Positions 51,889 to 62,135 of a DNA stretch of 64,000 nucleotides are shown here, one piece after another. Made by a program: the position numbers and the translations under genes. The notes beneath the pieces were generated by a model. That model made no database searches. It saw nothing but the letters and a program-made list of their open reading frames with translations, and was not told where the DNA came from. The DNA is from Streptomyces gossypii. Its GTDB lineage: Bacteria; Actinomycetota; Actinomycetes; Streptomycetales; Streptomycetaceae. Each line of letters begins with the position of its first letter. The stretch's first letter is position 1. Location: assembly GCF_025165795.1 (NCBI RefSeq), contig NZ_JAJAGO010000003.1, positions 496,001-560,000 on the forward strand. Reading direction: 5' to 3'.

Positions 51889-52686
51889 ATGCTGCTGACG
51901 ATCGACGTCGGGAACACCCACACCGTCCTCGGCCTCTTCGACGGCGAGGAGATCGTCGAACACTGGCGCATCTCCACCGACGCCCGCCGCACCGCCGACG
52001 AACTGGCAGTACTCCTCCAGGGTCTGATGGGCATGCACCCGCTGCTCGGCGAGGAGTTGGGCGACAACATCGAGGGCATCGCGATCTGTTCGACGGTGCC
52101 GTCCGTCCTGCACGAGCTGCGCGAGGTCACCCGCCGCTACTACGGCGACATCCCCGCCGTACTCGTCGAACCGGGGGTGAAGACCGGGGTGCCGATCCTC
52201 ATGGACAACCCGAAGGAGGTCGGCGCCGACCGGATCATCAACGCGCTGGCCGCGATCGAGCTGTACGGCGGCCCGTGCGTCGTCGTCGACTTCGGCACCG
52301 CCACCACGTTCGACGCGGTCTCGGCACGCGGAGAGTACGTCGGCGGCGTCATCGCCCCCGGCATCGAGATCTCCGTCGAGGCGCTGGGCGTGAAGGGCGC
52401 ACAGCTGCGCAAGATCGAGCTGGCACGGCCCCGGAGCGTGATCGGCAAGAACACGGTGGAGGCCATGCAGGCGGGCATCCTCTACGGCTTCGCGGGCCAG
52501 GTCGACGGTGTGGTCCGGCGGATGTCGGTCGAGCTGGCCGACGAGCCGGACGATGTCACCGTCATCGCGACGGGCGGCCTCGCGCCCATGGTCCTCGGCG
52601 AGTCCCCGGTCATCGACGAGCACGAGCCCTGGCTCACGCTGATCGGGCTGCGCCTCGTCTACGAACGCAACGTCGCGCGCGGCTGA
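51889..52686 (+). CDS. coaX: Type III pantothenate kinase
   Basis: 265 residues, ATG one base after the nadC stop. It phosphorylates pantothenate, the first step of CoA synthesis, and does not use the CoA feedback of type I. ASKHA-fold motifs: TIDVGNTHTVLGLFDGEE, PGVKTGVPILMDNPKEVGADRIINALAA, VVVDFGTATTFDAVSARGEYVGGVIAPGIEIS, and VIATGGLAP. Together with nadB and nadC it forms a tightly coupled cofactor operon. Confidence 0.95.
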   Translation: MLLTIDVGNTHTVLGLFDGEEIVEHWRISTDARRTADELAVLLQGLMGMHPLLGEELGDNIEGIAICSTVPSVLHELREVTRRYYGDIPAVLVEPGVKTGVPILMDNPKEVGADRIINALAAIELYGGPCVVVDFGTATTFDAVSARGEYVGGVIAPGIEISVEALGVKGAQLRKIELARPRSVIGKNTVEAMQAGILYGFAGQVDGVVRRMSVELADEPDDVTVIATGGLAPMVLGESPVIDEHEPWLTLIGLRLVYERNVARG

Positions 52687-52791
52687 GCGCGGCCTGCTCC
52701 GCTGACCCGCCCGGACCCGGCCTGGGTCTGGCGCCACGCCATAGGCCGGTTCATAAGGCGATTTAGTGGCCAAAACACCTAAAGTCACCCC

Positions 52792-53670
52792 ATGCCCACG
52801 CCATACGGATCCCGAGGCGGCATGGCGTTCAGCGCTGACGAGCTGCGTGTGCTCCGAGGCGCCCTCGCCGTCGCCCTTCAGCCCGCACCGGTGCACAGCT
52901 CCGACACCGGCGACACCGGGGCCTACCGCCAGCTAGCCGAGGCTCTGGACGAAGCCGTCCGCGAGGGGAGCAGACTCCGCTCCTTCGTGCTGGCCGACCT
53001 GGCCCGAGACCGCGCAGCCCTGCCCGGCTCCGCGGCGGGCTATCTCGAGCAACTGGAAGACGCCCTCGCCGCGGGCTATCTGCCCCGTCCCGACGATCTG
53101 GCCGCACTCCGACTGCTGTGTGCGGATCCCGCGGGCCCGGTGGAGGCGGCCCGCCGTGCGGAACTGCTCCGGCGCGGTGAACGGCTCGCCGCGCGAGCGG
53201 TACGGGCGCGGCTGCTCGTACTCCCCGGGGGCCGTTCCGCGCTCTCCGCGGAGCGGACGGCCGGGGGCAGCGGGCACCCGCGCGCCGGCGGCCCGGACGA
53301 GGCCCCGGAGGAAGCGGGGGAGGAGACCGGGGAACAAGCACCGGGCGAGAACCCTGCCGAGCCGCCCGCAGTCGCACCTGCGTCCGCTCCCGAGGAGCGT
53401 CCGGACGAGGCCCCGGAGAAGCCCCCCGCCAAGCGTCCCGCCAAAAAGCCCGCCGCACCCCCGGAGGCCCCCGCACCGTCCCGCCCGGTGCCCACCCCGG
53501 CCGAAGTGTTCCCGCCCCGCAGGCGCCCGGCGGAGCCCCCGCAGGAGGCCCTCCCGGACTGGGGGTGCCGCCGGAGCTCCTCCCCCTGGGCTCTGCCCGC
53601 CCAGGAAGTACCCCCCTTTCTCCCACCCCCCGACCCGCACCTCTGCTGTGCGGCAGCGGCCTCCGAGTAG
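52792..53670 (+). CDS. Conserved hypothetical downstream of coaX, with disordered Pro-rich tail
   Basis: 292 residues. The N-terminal ~140 residues are helical and conserved-looking (MAFSADELRVLRGALAVALQ, YRQLAEALDEAVREGSRLRSFVLADLARDRAALPGSAAGYLEQLEDALAAGYLPRPDDLAALR). The rest is a Glu/Pro/Ala/Lys-rich disordered tail. The last ~35 residues (WGCRRSSSPWALPAQEVPPFLPPPDPHLCC) look unlike the rest and could reflect a frameshift near the 3' end. The N-terminal segment recurs next to coaX in other Streptomyces; function unknown. Confidence 0.8.
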   Translation: MPTPYGSRGGMAFSADELRVLRGALAVALQPAPVHSSDTGDTGAYRQLAEALDEAVREGSRLRSFVLADLARDRAALPGSAAGYLEQLEDALAAGYLPRPDDLAALRLLCADPAGPVEAARRAELLRRGERLAARAVRARLLVLPGGRSALSAERTAGGSGHPRAGGPDEAPEEAGEETGEQAPGENPAEPPAVAPASAPEERPDEAPEKPPAKRPAKKPAAPPEAPAPSRPVPTPAEVFPPRRRPAEPPQEALPDWGCRRSSSPWALPAQEVPPFLPPPDPHLCCAAAASE

Positions 53671-53683
53671 CCCCTGCCCAAAA

Positions 53684-53712
53684 CGACCTCCCCCCTGTCG
53701 CGGGGGAGGTCG
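53684..53712 (+). terminator. Terminator hairpin after the coaX-linked hypothetical gene
   Basis: A perfect 11-bp stem CGACCTCCCCC / GGGGGAGGTCG (53684-53694, 53702-53712), 7-nt loop, 13 bases after the stop codon. Confidence 0.8.
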
Positions 53713-53720
53713 CGAGCACC

Positions 53721-53760
53721 CAGCCGCCCAGCCACCCAGCCACCCAGCCACCCAGCCACC
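53721..53760. repeat. 8-bp tandem array (CAGCCACC)4 plus one variant
   Basis: One CAGCCGCC and four perfect CAGCCACC units, directly abutting and partly forming the left arm of the large hairpin at 53754-53802. Confidence 0.92.
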
Positions 53761-53802
53761 CAGGCCCCCGGCAGCCCCGCGCTGCCGGGGGCCTGGGTGG
53801 CT
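53754..53802. terminator. Very long perfect hairpin (21-bp stem, 7-nt loop)
   Basis: Arms 53754-53774 and 53782-53802 are exactly complementary. The base of the left arm consists of the neighbouring 8-bp repeat unit. As a second hairpin within 50 bases of the first terminator it may act as a backup or bidirectional terminator. Confidence 0.75.
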
Positions 53803-54275
53803 CCGCCCGGTCCCGCACGCCCACGCGCCTCACCGCGTGCGGCGTTCCGCGCATGAGCCGAGTTCGCCCCGGTTCCCCGGCGAACCGGGGGGCCGGAGCC
53901 GCGCCGCGCGCGGGGCCGCAGATCGGGGGCAGCGGGTATGGGCGGGTCACCGGAGCGGGTCGCGCCCGGCTGCGCACAGTCGGGCGGGGCGTTTCCTGCG
54001 TGAGTCCGCTCGGGTCGGGGCCGGGTCAGCGGTGGTCGGGGCCGGGTCAGCGGTGCAGTCCCGCCGCGCGGCGGAGCCGTAGAGCGGCGGCAGTGGGGAG
54101 GGGCGGTTCAGGGGATCAGGCCGTGGCCGGCCACGCGCACACCCGCCGCGCCCCGCCGCGAATGCGCTGCGCAGCGGGCGATCGGGTCCGGGCCGTCAGG
54201 CCCAGGGGCACGCCCGGGACCGTCCCGCCCGGGGGTTAGGCTGAGGAAAGCCGCACACCGAGGAGGCCGACGGCC
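53803..54275. other. GC-rich intergenic stretch without a gene
   Basis: No convincing coding sequence in either strand. It includes a 21-bp tandem duplication (54014-54034 and 54035-54055, no mismatches). The final 20 bases include GAGGAGG, the ribosome site of the small membrane protein at 54276. Confidence 0.5.
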
Positions 54276-54425
54276 ATGGATTACGTCTCTGCTCTGACCC
54301 CGCCGATCGTGATGGCGATCGCCTTCACCGCGCTGGTCGTGACCATCGTGAAGAGCCAGGGCGGCGCGAACAAGGCCAAGGAGGATGCCATCGTGGACGC
54401 GGCCGCACGCAAGACGGACGGCTGA
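54276..54425 (+). CDS. Tiny single-span membrane protein, 49 aa
   Basis: ATG 54276, with GAGGAGG 9 bases upstream. One membrane helix (LTPPIVMAIAFTALVVTIV) followed by a short charged tail (KSQGGANKAKEDAIVDAAARKTDG). Codon usage is Streptomyces-like throughout, including at the third positions. It sits 30 bases before the BlaI-type regulator, whose promoter -35 would overlap its stop. Function unknown; it could be a small regulator or a membrane-complex subunit. Confidence 0.75.
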   Translation: MDYVSALTPPIVMAIAFTALVVTIVKSQGGANKAKEDAIVDAAARKTDG

Positions 54426-54455
54426 ATTCGCGACATCTCCGCCTATTATTCTCCT

Positions 54456-54845
54456 GTGCCTCGGCCATTGGGAGAGTTGGAAGACGTCGTCATGACACGG
54501 GTATGGCAGTGGAACCGCCCGGTCACTGTGCGAGAAGTGCTCGAAGACCTGCAACAGGAACGGTCGATCGCCTACACGACAGTGATGACGGTAATGGACA
54601 ACCTGCATCAGAAGGGTTGGCTCCGGCGCGAACAAGAGGGCCGAGCCTATCGATATGCCGCCGTCTCCACCAGGGCCGCCTACTCGGCCGCGCTGATGCA
54701 CGAAGCGTGGTCGGCCAGTGACAACCTCGCGGCCGCGCTCGTGGACTTCTTCGGGATGATGTCGGCGGAAGAGGGCGACGCGCTCCGGGATGCTCTTCGG
54801 GTCGTACAGGTGAGCGGCGTGCGCTCCGATGTGCCGGAGAGATAG
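54456..54845 (+). CDS. BlaI/MecI-family winged-helix regulator
   Basis: 129 residues. GTG 54456 is preceded by TATTAT (54444-54449) at -10 spacing and no ribosome site, so a leaderless transcript is likely. Pattern LGELEDVVMTRVWQWNRPVTVREVLEDLQQERSIAYTTVMTVMDNLHQKGWLRREQEGRAYRYAAV is diagnostic of the BlaI/MecI/CopY family. The C-terminal helices dimerise. The usual partner BlaR1 protease is not beside it; the next gene is a GNAT acetyltransferase 9 bases downstream. Confidence 0.92.
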   Translation: MPRPLGELEDVVMTRVWQWNRPVTVREVLEDLQQERSIAYTTVMTVMDNLHQKGWLRREQEGRAYRYAAVSTRAAYSAALMHEAWSASDNLAAALVDFFGMMSAEEGDALRDALRVVQVSGVRSDVPER

Positions 54846-54854
54846 CGTCCTGGT

Positions 54855-55382
54855 ATGCCCGATCATCTGACCCGCGCGAGTGCGGTGACCGTGCGGCGCG
54901 CGCGTACGGCTGATGTCCATGCCGTACGCCGTCTCGTGGACTCCTACTCGCGCGATCGTATCCTGCTCGACAAAGCGACCGTGACCCTTTATGAGGACAT
55001 CCAGGAGTTCTGGGTCGCAGAACGCGACCATGACGCCGAGGTGGTCGCCTGCGGTGCGCTGCATGTCATGTGGGAGGACTTGGCTGAGGTCAGAACTCTC
55101 GCGGTCGACCCGGCGCTGAAGGGCTCCGGGGTGGGGCATCTGCTGCTGGAGAAGCTGTTGCAGACGGCTCGCTGGCTCGGCGTGCGCCGCATTTTCTGTC
55201 TCACCTTCGAAGTGGAGTTCTTCGTCAAGCACGGCTTCACCGAGATCGGCGAGACGCCGGTCGACGGTGATGTCTACAGCGAGCTCCTGCGTTCCTATGA
55301 CGAGGGTGTCGCCGAGTTCCTCGGTCTCGAACGGGTGAAGCCCAACACCTTGGGTAACAGCCGGATGCTGCTGCATCTCTGA
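54855..55382 (+). CDS. argA: Amino-acid N-acetyltransferase (short ArgA-type GNAT)
   Basis: 175 residues. GNAT fold: VTVRRARTADVHAVRRLVDSYSRDRILLDKATVTLYEDIQEFWVAE, acetyl-CoA-binding VRTLAVDPALKGSGVGHLLLEKLLQTARWLGVRRIFCLTFEVEFFVKHGFTEI. The stand-alone GNAT N-acetylglutamate synthases of actinobacteria have this length and these motifs, making the first arginine-pathway intermediate. The other arg genes are elsewhere. It probably shares a transcript with the BlaI-type gene. Confidence 0.82.
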   Translation: MPDHLTRASAVTVRRARTADVHAVRRLVDSYSRDRILLDKATVTLYEDIQEFWVAERDHDAEVVACGALHVMWEDLAEVRTLAVDPALKGSGVGHLLLEKLLQTARWLGVRRIFCLTFEVEFFVKHGFTEIGETPVDGDVYSELLRSYDEGVAEFLGLERVKPNTLGNSRMLLHL

Positions 55383-55529
55383 CTGATCCGCTATGTCCGA
55401 AAGATCCCGTGAATCCCCTCGGGGTGGGAGGGTAAACTCTCATCGAGGGTTTGTGTTTCTCGCGGAAAAGCGGTTTGCTTTCGTCGGCAGTATCCGTAAT
55501 CGGTTTTCGATGACGAATGGGAGTTACCG

Positions 55530-55868
55530 GTGGCACAGAAGGTTCAGGTTCTTCTGGTCGATGACCTCGAAGGCGGCGAGGCCGATGAGACCGTGACGTT
55601 CGCGCTCGACGGCAAGAGCTACGAGATCGACCTCACCACCGCCAACGCGGACAAGCTCCGTGACGCACTGGCGGACTTTGTGAAGGCCGGCCGCCGCACC
55701 GGCGGCCGTTCCGCGCGAGGAAAGGGCCGTGCTGCGGCAGCGGCGGGTGGCTCTGGTCAGGACACGGCAAAGATCCGTGCCTGGGCGAAGGAGCAGGGTT
55801 ACGAGGTCAATGACCGCGGCCGCGTCCCGGCCAACATCCGTGAGGCTTACGAGAAGGCCAACGGCTGA
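55530..55868 (+). CDS. lsr2: Nucleoid-associated xenogeneic silencer Lsr2
   Basis: 112 residues, GTG 55530 with GGGAG 6 bases upstream. N-terminal dimerisation domain (AQKVQVLLVDDLEGGEADETVTFALDGKSYEIDLT), a Gly/Arg/Ala linker (GRRTGGRSARGKGRAAAAAGG), and the C-terminal AT-hook-like DNA-binding domain (KIRAWAKEQGYEVNDRGRVPANIREAYEKANG). Lsr2 binds AT-rich DNA and silences horizontally acquired and specialised-metabolite genes. The 146 bases before it are the most AT-rich in this part of the window, consistent with autoregulation. Confidence 0.97.
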   Translation: MAQKVQVLLVDDLEGGEADETVTFALDGKSYEIDLTTANADKLRDALADFVKAGRRTGGRSARGKGRAAAAAGGSGQDTAKIRAWAKEQGYEVNDRGRVPANIREAYEKANG

Positions 55869-56328
55869 ACCGCCGCGGCGACAGCCGAAGCGGTAGGGAA
55901 ATGCGTACGCCGCAAACGAGCCCGGTGGCTTTCTGCCGCCACGGCGTCGACCAGGCGTACGAGATCGGGTGCGGGATCGGATTCGGGTGCCGCACCGATC
56001 GAGATCCAGCGCGGGCAGGGTTCGGTGGGCTCGCTCGCCCTTGCGTCCCCGTGCGGGAGGCCGCAGCCAGACGGCGGCCTCCCGCCGCTCACGTCCGGCG
56101 GGCCGGCCGGACGGGCCTTCGCGCCTCATTCCCGGCTTTCCGGCCCGCCCCGGCCGAGTTCCTCGTTCCCCGCGGCACCAGCGGACGTCCGGGTGTCCGG
56201 CGTACGGCCGTGGGATCGTGAGCTGAGCGGGTAGGAGTCGTGCGGGAGGTGGCGTATGCGAGTCGACCGCGGAAGGCGTCCGGGTGACGAACAGTCGGGG
56301 CCACGGGACGCAGCGTGTGCGCAAGCTT
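55869..56328. other. Intergenic stretch between lsr2 and clpC control region
   Basis: 460 bases with no supported gene. A perfect 12-bp hairpin at 56053-56085 (GCGGGAGGCCGC and complement, 9-nt loop) could terminate lsr2. A minus-strand frame roughly 55880-56090 has fair codon bias in its first half only and overlaps the lsr2 end, so it may be a gene remnant. Confidence 0.45.
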
Positions 56329-56342
56329 GTTCGCTCGCAGCG
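56329..56342 (+). promoter_or_regulatory. ClgR-type box 1 upstream of clpC
   Basis: GTTCGC-TCGCA-GCG matches the GTTCGC-N5-GCG motif reported for ClgR activation of clp and lon genes in Streptomyces. It lies 332 bases upstream of the clpC start. Confidence 0.55.
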
Positions 56343-56368
56343 GATGCATACGGTCACCCCGCATGGAC

Positions 56369-56390
56369 TGTCAGTGTCAGCGGGTAGGAA
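56369..56390 (+). promoter_or_regulatory. PafBC/RecA-NDp-like promoter motif upstream of clpC
   Basis: TGTCAGTG (56369-56376), 8 bases, TAGGAA (56385-56390). The upstream half is perfect; the -10 lacks the final T of TAnnnT. It is the same layout as the motif upstream of folB. Confidence 0.42.
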
Positions 56391-56454
56391 GTTCCTAGTG
56401 GAACGGGGGTCAAGTGGCGATGGGCAGGGGAGACGGGCGTGTCGGCGGTGCAGC

Positions 56455-56468
56455 GTTCGCCATCGGCG
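56455..56468 (+). promoter_or_regulatory. ClgR-type box 2 upstream of clpC
   Basis: GTTCGC-CATCG-GCG, a second exact match to GTTCGC-N5-GCG. It lies 32 bases upstream of the SigR-like -35 element. Confidence 0.58.
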
Positions 56469-56500
56469 TACGTGATCCAGGTGAATACGCCTGGCCTGCG

Positions 56501-56526
56501 GGAACATCGTCTCGCACCATCGGGTT
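56501..56526 (+). promoter_or_regulatory. SigR-like promoter upstream of clpC
   Basis: GGAAC (56501-56505), 18 bases, GTT (56524-56526). This is one base off the GGAAT-N18-GTT pattern of thiol-stress sigma factor SigR. The expected start point would leave a leader of about 140 bases before clpC. Confidence 0.45.
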
Positions 56527-56673
56527 GGAACTGTTGTCAGCTGTTCGGGGCAGGAGGCCCGGGACGGGCGTCGGCAGTTGGAATGAGCGGTCCCCCGTTG
56601 CGGGACTAAGCTGCGGAAGGACAGGGAGGGGACCGACCCCTAACTGCCTGACCGCTCTGAGGAGCGATTAACG

Positions 56674-59202
<2,529 letters not shown>

Positions 59203-59215
59203 GCCGCACGCTCAC

Positions 59216-59251
59216 CGTCAGGGCCCCTGCCACCAGGCAGGGGCCCTGACG
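59216..59251 (+). terminator. Strong terminator after clpC
   Basis: Perfect 15-bp stem (59216-59230 / 59237-59251) with a 6-nt loop, 14 bases after the stop. It also faces the end of the convergent NACHT gene. Confidence 0.88.
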
Positions 59252-59284
59252 TGTGGGTACCTCGCGGCGAGAGGTCCCGCACGG

Positions 59285-61837
59285 TCAGGAGATGAGGCGG
59301 ATGCCCTCCGGGATGCCGGTGACGCGGGGGAGCCGCGGATTCACCCGCAACGTCGTCAGCTTCGGGAACGCCTCCAGCCATTCCAGGCCGCCCGCGCCCA
59401 GGTCGTACGCCAGCCACAGGTGTGTCAGCCGCTCCCGTACCAGCCCCTCCCGCAGCTCGTCGACCGTGAAGTGCCCCGCGATCTGTACGCACTCCCGTCC
59501 GCCGAGTTTCGCCAGCACCGCCAGTTCCACCCGTTCCGTGACGGGGAAGTAGAGGCCCTCCGGGTCGAGGTGCCGGATGACCTCGTCCGCGTACCGCTCG
59601 GTGTCGAAGTTGCGCCAGCCGCGTGCGAGTTCCGCCCGCAGCGGCAGCGAGGAGCGGTCCCGCAGGCTGGCCAGGTAGTGGACGGCCGCGTCATCGTTGA
59701 TCCGGGTCACGGTGACGGCGAGCCGGTGTGCCTCGTCGTCGGAGACCGTCCCGGGGTCGGGCAGCATCTCCAGCACGATCGGTCCGACCCAGCCCAGCCC
59801 GCGCGCGGCGGCGATGTTCGAGGGCCGCACCATGTTCTGGGTCTCCCGGCGGATACGGGCGTGCGTCTCCGGGTCCAGCTCGGTTACATGCTCCAGGCAG
59901 GCGGCTGCGAGCAGCCGCCGCCGGTTGCGCTGGAAGCCGGTGTATCCGGGGGCGATCAGGCCCTCCAGCAGCTCGGCGCACTCACTGGGGCGTGCGTGCG
60001 CGACGGCCATCCGGATCACCTCCTCCCACTCCGGCTCGTGCGCGTGTTCCAGCAGCAGGCCGAAGGCGCGGCGTTCGACGGCCTCCTTGGCGGCCAGGTA
60101 GTCCTGCACGGTCCGGTGGACGAACTCCACCGCACCGTCCTGCTGGGCCCGCAGCAGACCGGTGCGCTGGAGCAGATGGCTGAAGATCTCCTCCGGCGAG
60201 CCCTGCCGGGCCAGTGCCGGGATCGCGGGCAGATGGCGGGCGATCTCCCCGACCGCGGCGGCCTCGTCCAGTACGGGCCGCTGGTCGACGAGCATCCGGT
60301 AGGCGAGCTTCCGCAGCAGCCGCTCGCGCGGTGCCCGCTGGACGGACACCTCGTCCGCGTACAGCACCCGCCGCTCCGGGTCGCGCCGCTGGAGCAGCAT
60401 CTCCATCGCCGCCTCGTACAGTTCGCGGCGGCCCTTGGGCAGGGAGCCGGAGCGGTCCCGGTTGAGCGCGCAGATCAGGCCGCACATCAGCGGGTTGGTG
60501 GCCAGCCCGCGCAGCTCGCGGTAGAGCGGAATGGACTGGACGAGCTTCTCCCGGTAGTCGTCCAGCTTGCGGTGGTCTTTGCCCTCGTCGGTACGGGCCG
60601 CGTGGTGCCAGGCGGTGATGAACGAGGCGACCTGGTCGCGGGTCATCGGGACGAGGGAGAGTTCGTTGAAGCCCTCGTCGGCCAGCCATTCCGCGCCGAC
60701 GGCCGGCGGGCGTGCGGTGACCAGGCAGAAGTTGCCGCTGTAGATCCGCAGCACTCGGCGCAGTTGGTCCCGCAGCTCATCCCGCCGCCCCTCCGGCGCC
60801 TCGTCGATCCCGTCGATCAGCAGCAGCGCCCGCTCCTCCGCCAGCACGCGTACCACCCACCCCTCGGGGGCCTCGGCCGCGAGGGGATGGCCGACGGCGG
60901 TCAGGAAGTCGTCGGGGTTGGGAAAGCCGTCGCGGGCGAAGCGGCGCACGGGCAGTACGAAGGGGATGCGTCCGCGCAACGGCTCCAGCTCCTCCGGCAG
61001 CTGTCCGCGCGCCGTGGAGACCGCCAGCCACTGCACAAGGGTGGTCTTTCCGGAACCGGCGACGCCGCGCAGCAGTACGCGCTCCTGGCCCGCCAGCGCT
61101 CTGTCCGCCGGCATGACGGGCTCCGGCGGCGATGGGTCCTCCGTGGCGTCGAACTCGGCGCCCAGGCTGAGGTAGGTGGCGTCCAGGGGCCAGTTGTCGG
61201 GGGTGTTGGGGTTCGGCAGGTCGATGCCGTAGATGGTGACCCGGTTGTACTTCCCGACGATGCTGCGCAGATACCGCTCCTCGAACTCCGCGTCCTGCGG
61301 TGACGGCGCGGGGCGCCGCCGTACGGCCGCCACGTCGCCGAGGTCGACCAGCTGCCGGATGCGGTGGCTGCGCTCCGGCAGCCGCTCGGCCAGCCCGGGG
61401 GAGCGGTCGATCAGCAGGTTCAGCACGTGCAGGCAGACGGCCACCAGCAGGCTGTCGTGGAAACAGGCCGACTCCTGGGACAACTCCCGAGCCGCACCTG
61501 GGACTTCGGCACGCAGTCGGCGCGCGTAGTCCTGCGGGCCCAGCCGTACGGCCAGCACGTCGGTGGTGTCCAGCTCGCCCATGATGGCGAGAGTGCGGGC
61601 CAGTACCGACGCCACCTCGTCGGCCTCGGTGCCGGGCAGCTCTCGCCCGGCCAGGCCGAGCCGTACGAACTCCGCGGCCAGCCGGTCCAGGTCGCCGTAG
61701 CTGCACTGCGGGCTGACGCCTCGGAAGGAGACGAGCCCGGCGATCAGTTCGTCCGTGTCGGCGGTCGGCGGTTGGGCGCCGAAGAGCTTTGCGACGAGCG
61801 GTGCGGTGGCGCTGGAGGGCAGGCGTACCGGTTCCAT
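59285..61837 (-). CDS. NACHT-domain STAND NTPase, NLR-like candidate defence protein
   Basis: 850 residues from ATG 61837 (GGGGGAG 4 bases upstream); an ATG 18 codons earlier has no ribosome site. Residues ~1-200 are a helical N-terminal effector/NNH-like domain of unknown activity. NACHT: Walker A LLRGVAGSGKTTLVQWLA (about 255), Walker B ALLLIDGIDEAPEGRRDELRDQLRRVL (about 340), then LVTARPPAVG, and the NACHT-associated region ELRGLATNPLMCGLICALNRDRSGSLPKGRRELYEAAMEMLL. EFVHRTVQDYLAAKEAV is the winged-helix 'FxHxTxQEFLAA'-type motif. A helical repeat region leads to a short leucine-rich end. Bacterial NACHT proteins with this plan include antiphage NLRs, but nothing here shows what it recognises. 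Confidence 0.85.
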   Translation of the reverse strand: MEPVRLPSSATAPLVAKLFGAQPPTADTDELIAGLVSFRGVSPQCSYGDLDRLAAEFVRLGLAGRELPGTEADEVASVLARTLAIMGELDTTDVLAVRLGPQDYARRLRAEVPGAARELSQESACFHDSLLVAVCLHVLNLLIDRSPGLAERLPERSHRIRQLVDLGDVAAVRRRPAPSPQDAEFEERYLRSIVGKYNRVTIYGIDLPNPNTPDNWPLDATYLSLGAEFDATEDPSPPEPVMPADRALAGQERVLLRGVAGSGKTTLVQWLAVSTARGQLPEELEPLRGRIPFVLPVRRFARDGFPNPDDFLTAVGHPLAAEAPEGWVVRVLAEERALLLIDGIDEAPEGRRDELRDQLRRVLRIYSGNFCLVTARPPAVGAEWLADEGFNELSLVPMTRDQVASFITAWHHAARTDEGKDHRKLDDYREKLVQSIPLYRELRGLATNPLMCGLICALNRDRSGSLPKGRRELYEAAMEMLLQRRDPERRVLYADEVSVQRAPRERLLRKLAYRMLVDQRPVLDEAAAVGEIARHLPAIPALARQGSPEEIFSHLLQRTGLLRAQQDGAVEFVHRTVQDYLAAKEAVERRAFGLLLEHAHEPEWEEVIRMAVAHARPSECAELLEGLIAPGYTGFQRNRRRLLAAACLEHVTELDPETHARIRRETQNMVRPSNIAAARGLGWVGPIVLEMLPDPGTVSDDEAHRLAVTVTRINDDAAVHYLASLRDRSSLPLRAELARGWRNFDTERYADEVIRHLDPEGLYFPVTERVELAVLAKLGGRECVQIAGHFTVDELREGLVRERLTHLWLAYDLGAGGLEWLEAFPKLTTLRVNPRLPRVTGIPEGIRLIS

Positions 61838-62135
61838 GAGGCTCCCCCGGGGGCCATCTGGCAGGCGTACGGCGTAAGTTGACGCCGACATCGGTGATTG
61901 CGCGGGTACCTTGAGTACCCGGCTCCAGGGTAGGGCCTGTGCGGCGGATCGACTCCGGGTACAGGTACTCGGTGGGTGCCGTGGTCCCAGGCCACCCGAC
62001 AGGCCCGTACGTCCGTTCGGGCCTGAGGGCGGGAGGACGCGACGAGACGTAGGTAACCGTACGCGTGCGCAATACTACCGAGCGTATTAATTCGGAGTCG
62101 GATCAACCAGCGCGTGTGCGGGGCACGGTGAGTGC
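61838..62135. other. Divergent region between NACHT gene and HATPase gene
   Basis: No gene. Contains AATAC-N8-GTATT (62071-62088), an inverted repeat in an AT-richer patch with TATTAA (62085-62090) that could be a -10 for the rightward HATPase gene, and the leader of the NACHT gene. Confidence 0.4.

Noticed and set aside
55847-56092. Minus-strand 81-codon frame overlapping the 3' end of lsr2
   Set aside because: First half has fair codon bias but the second half does not; no ribosome site and overlap with lsr2 and a hairpin. At most a remnant.
56284-56475. Plus-strand small ORF in the clpC upstream region
   Set aside because: It covers both candidate ClgR boxes and the PafBC-like motif, has an Arg-rich low-quality translation and no ribosome site.
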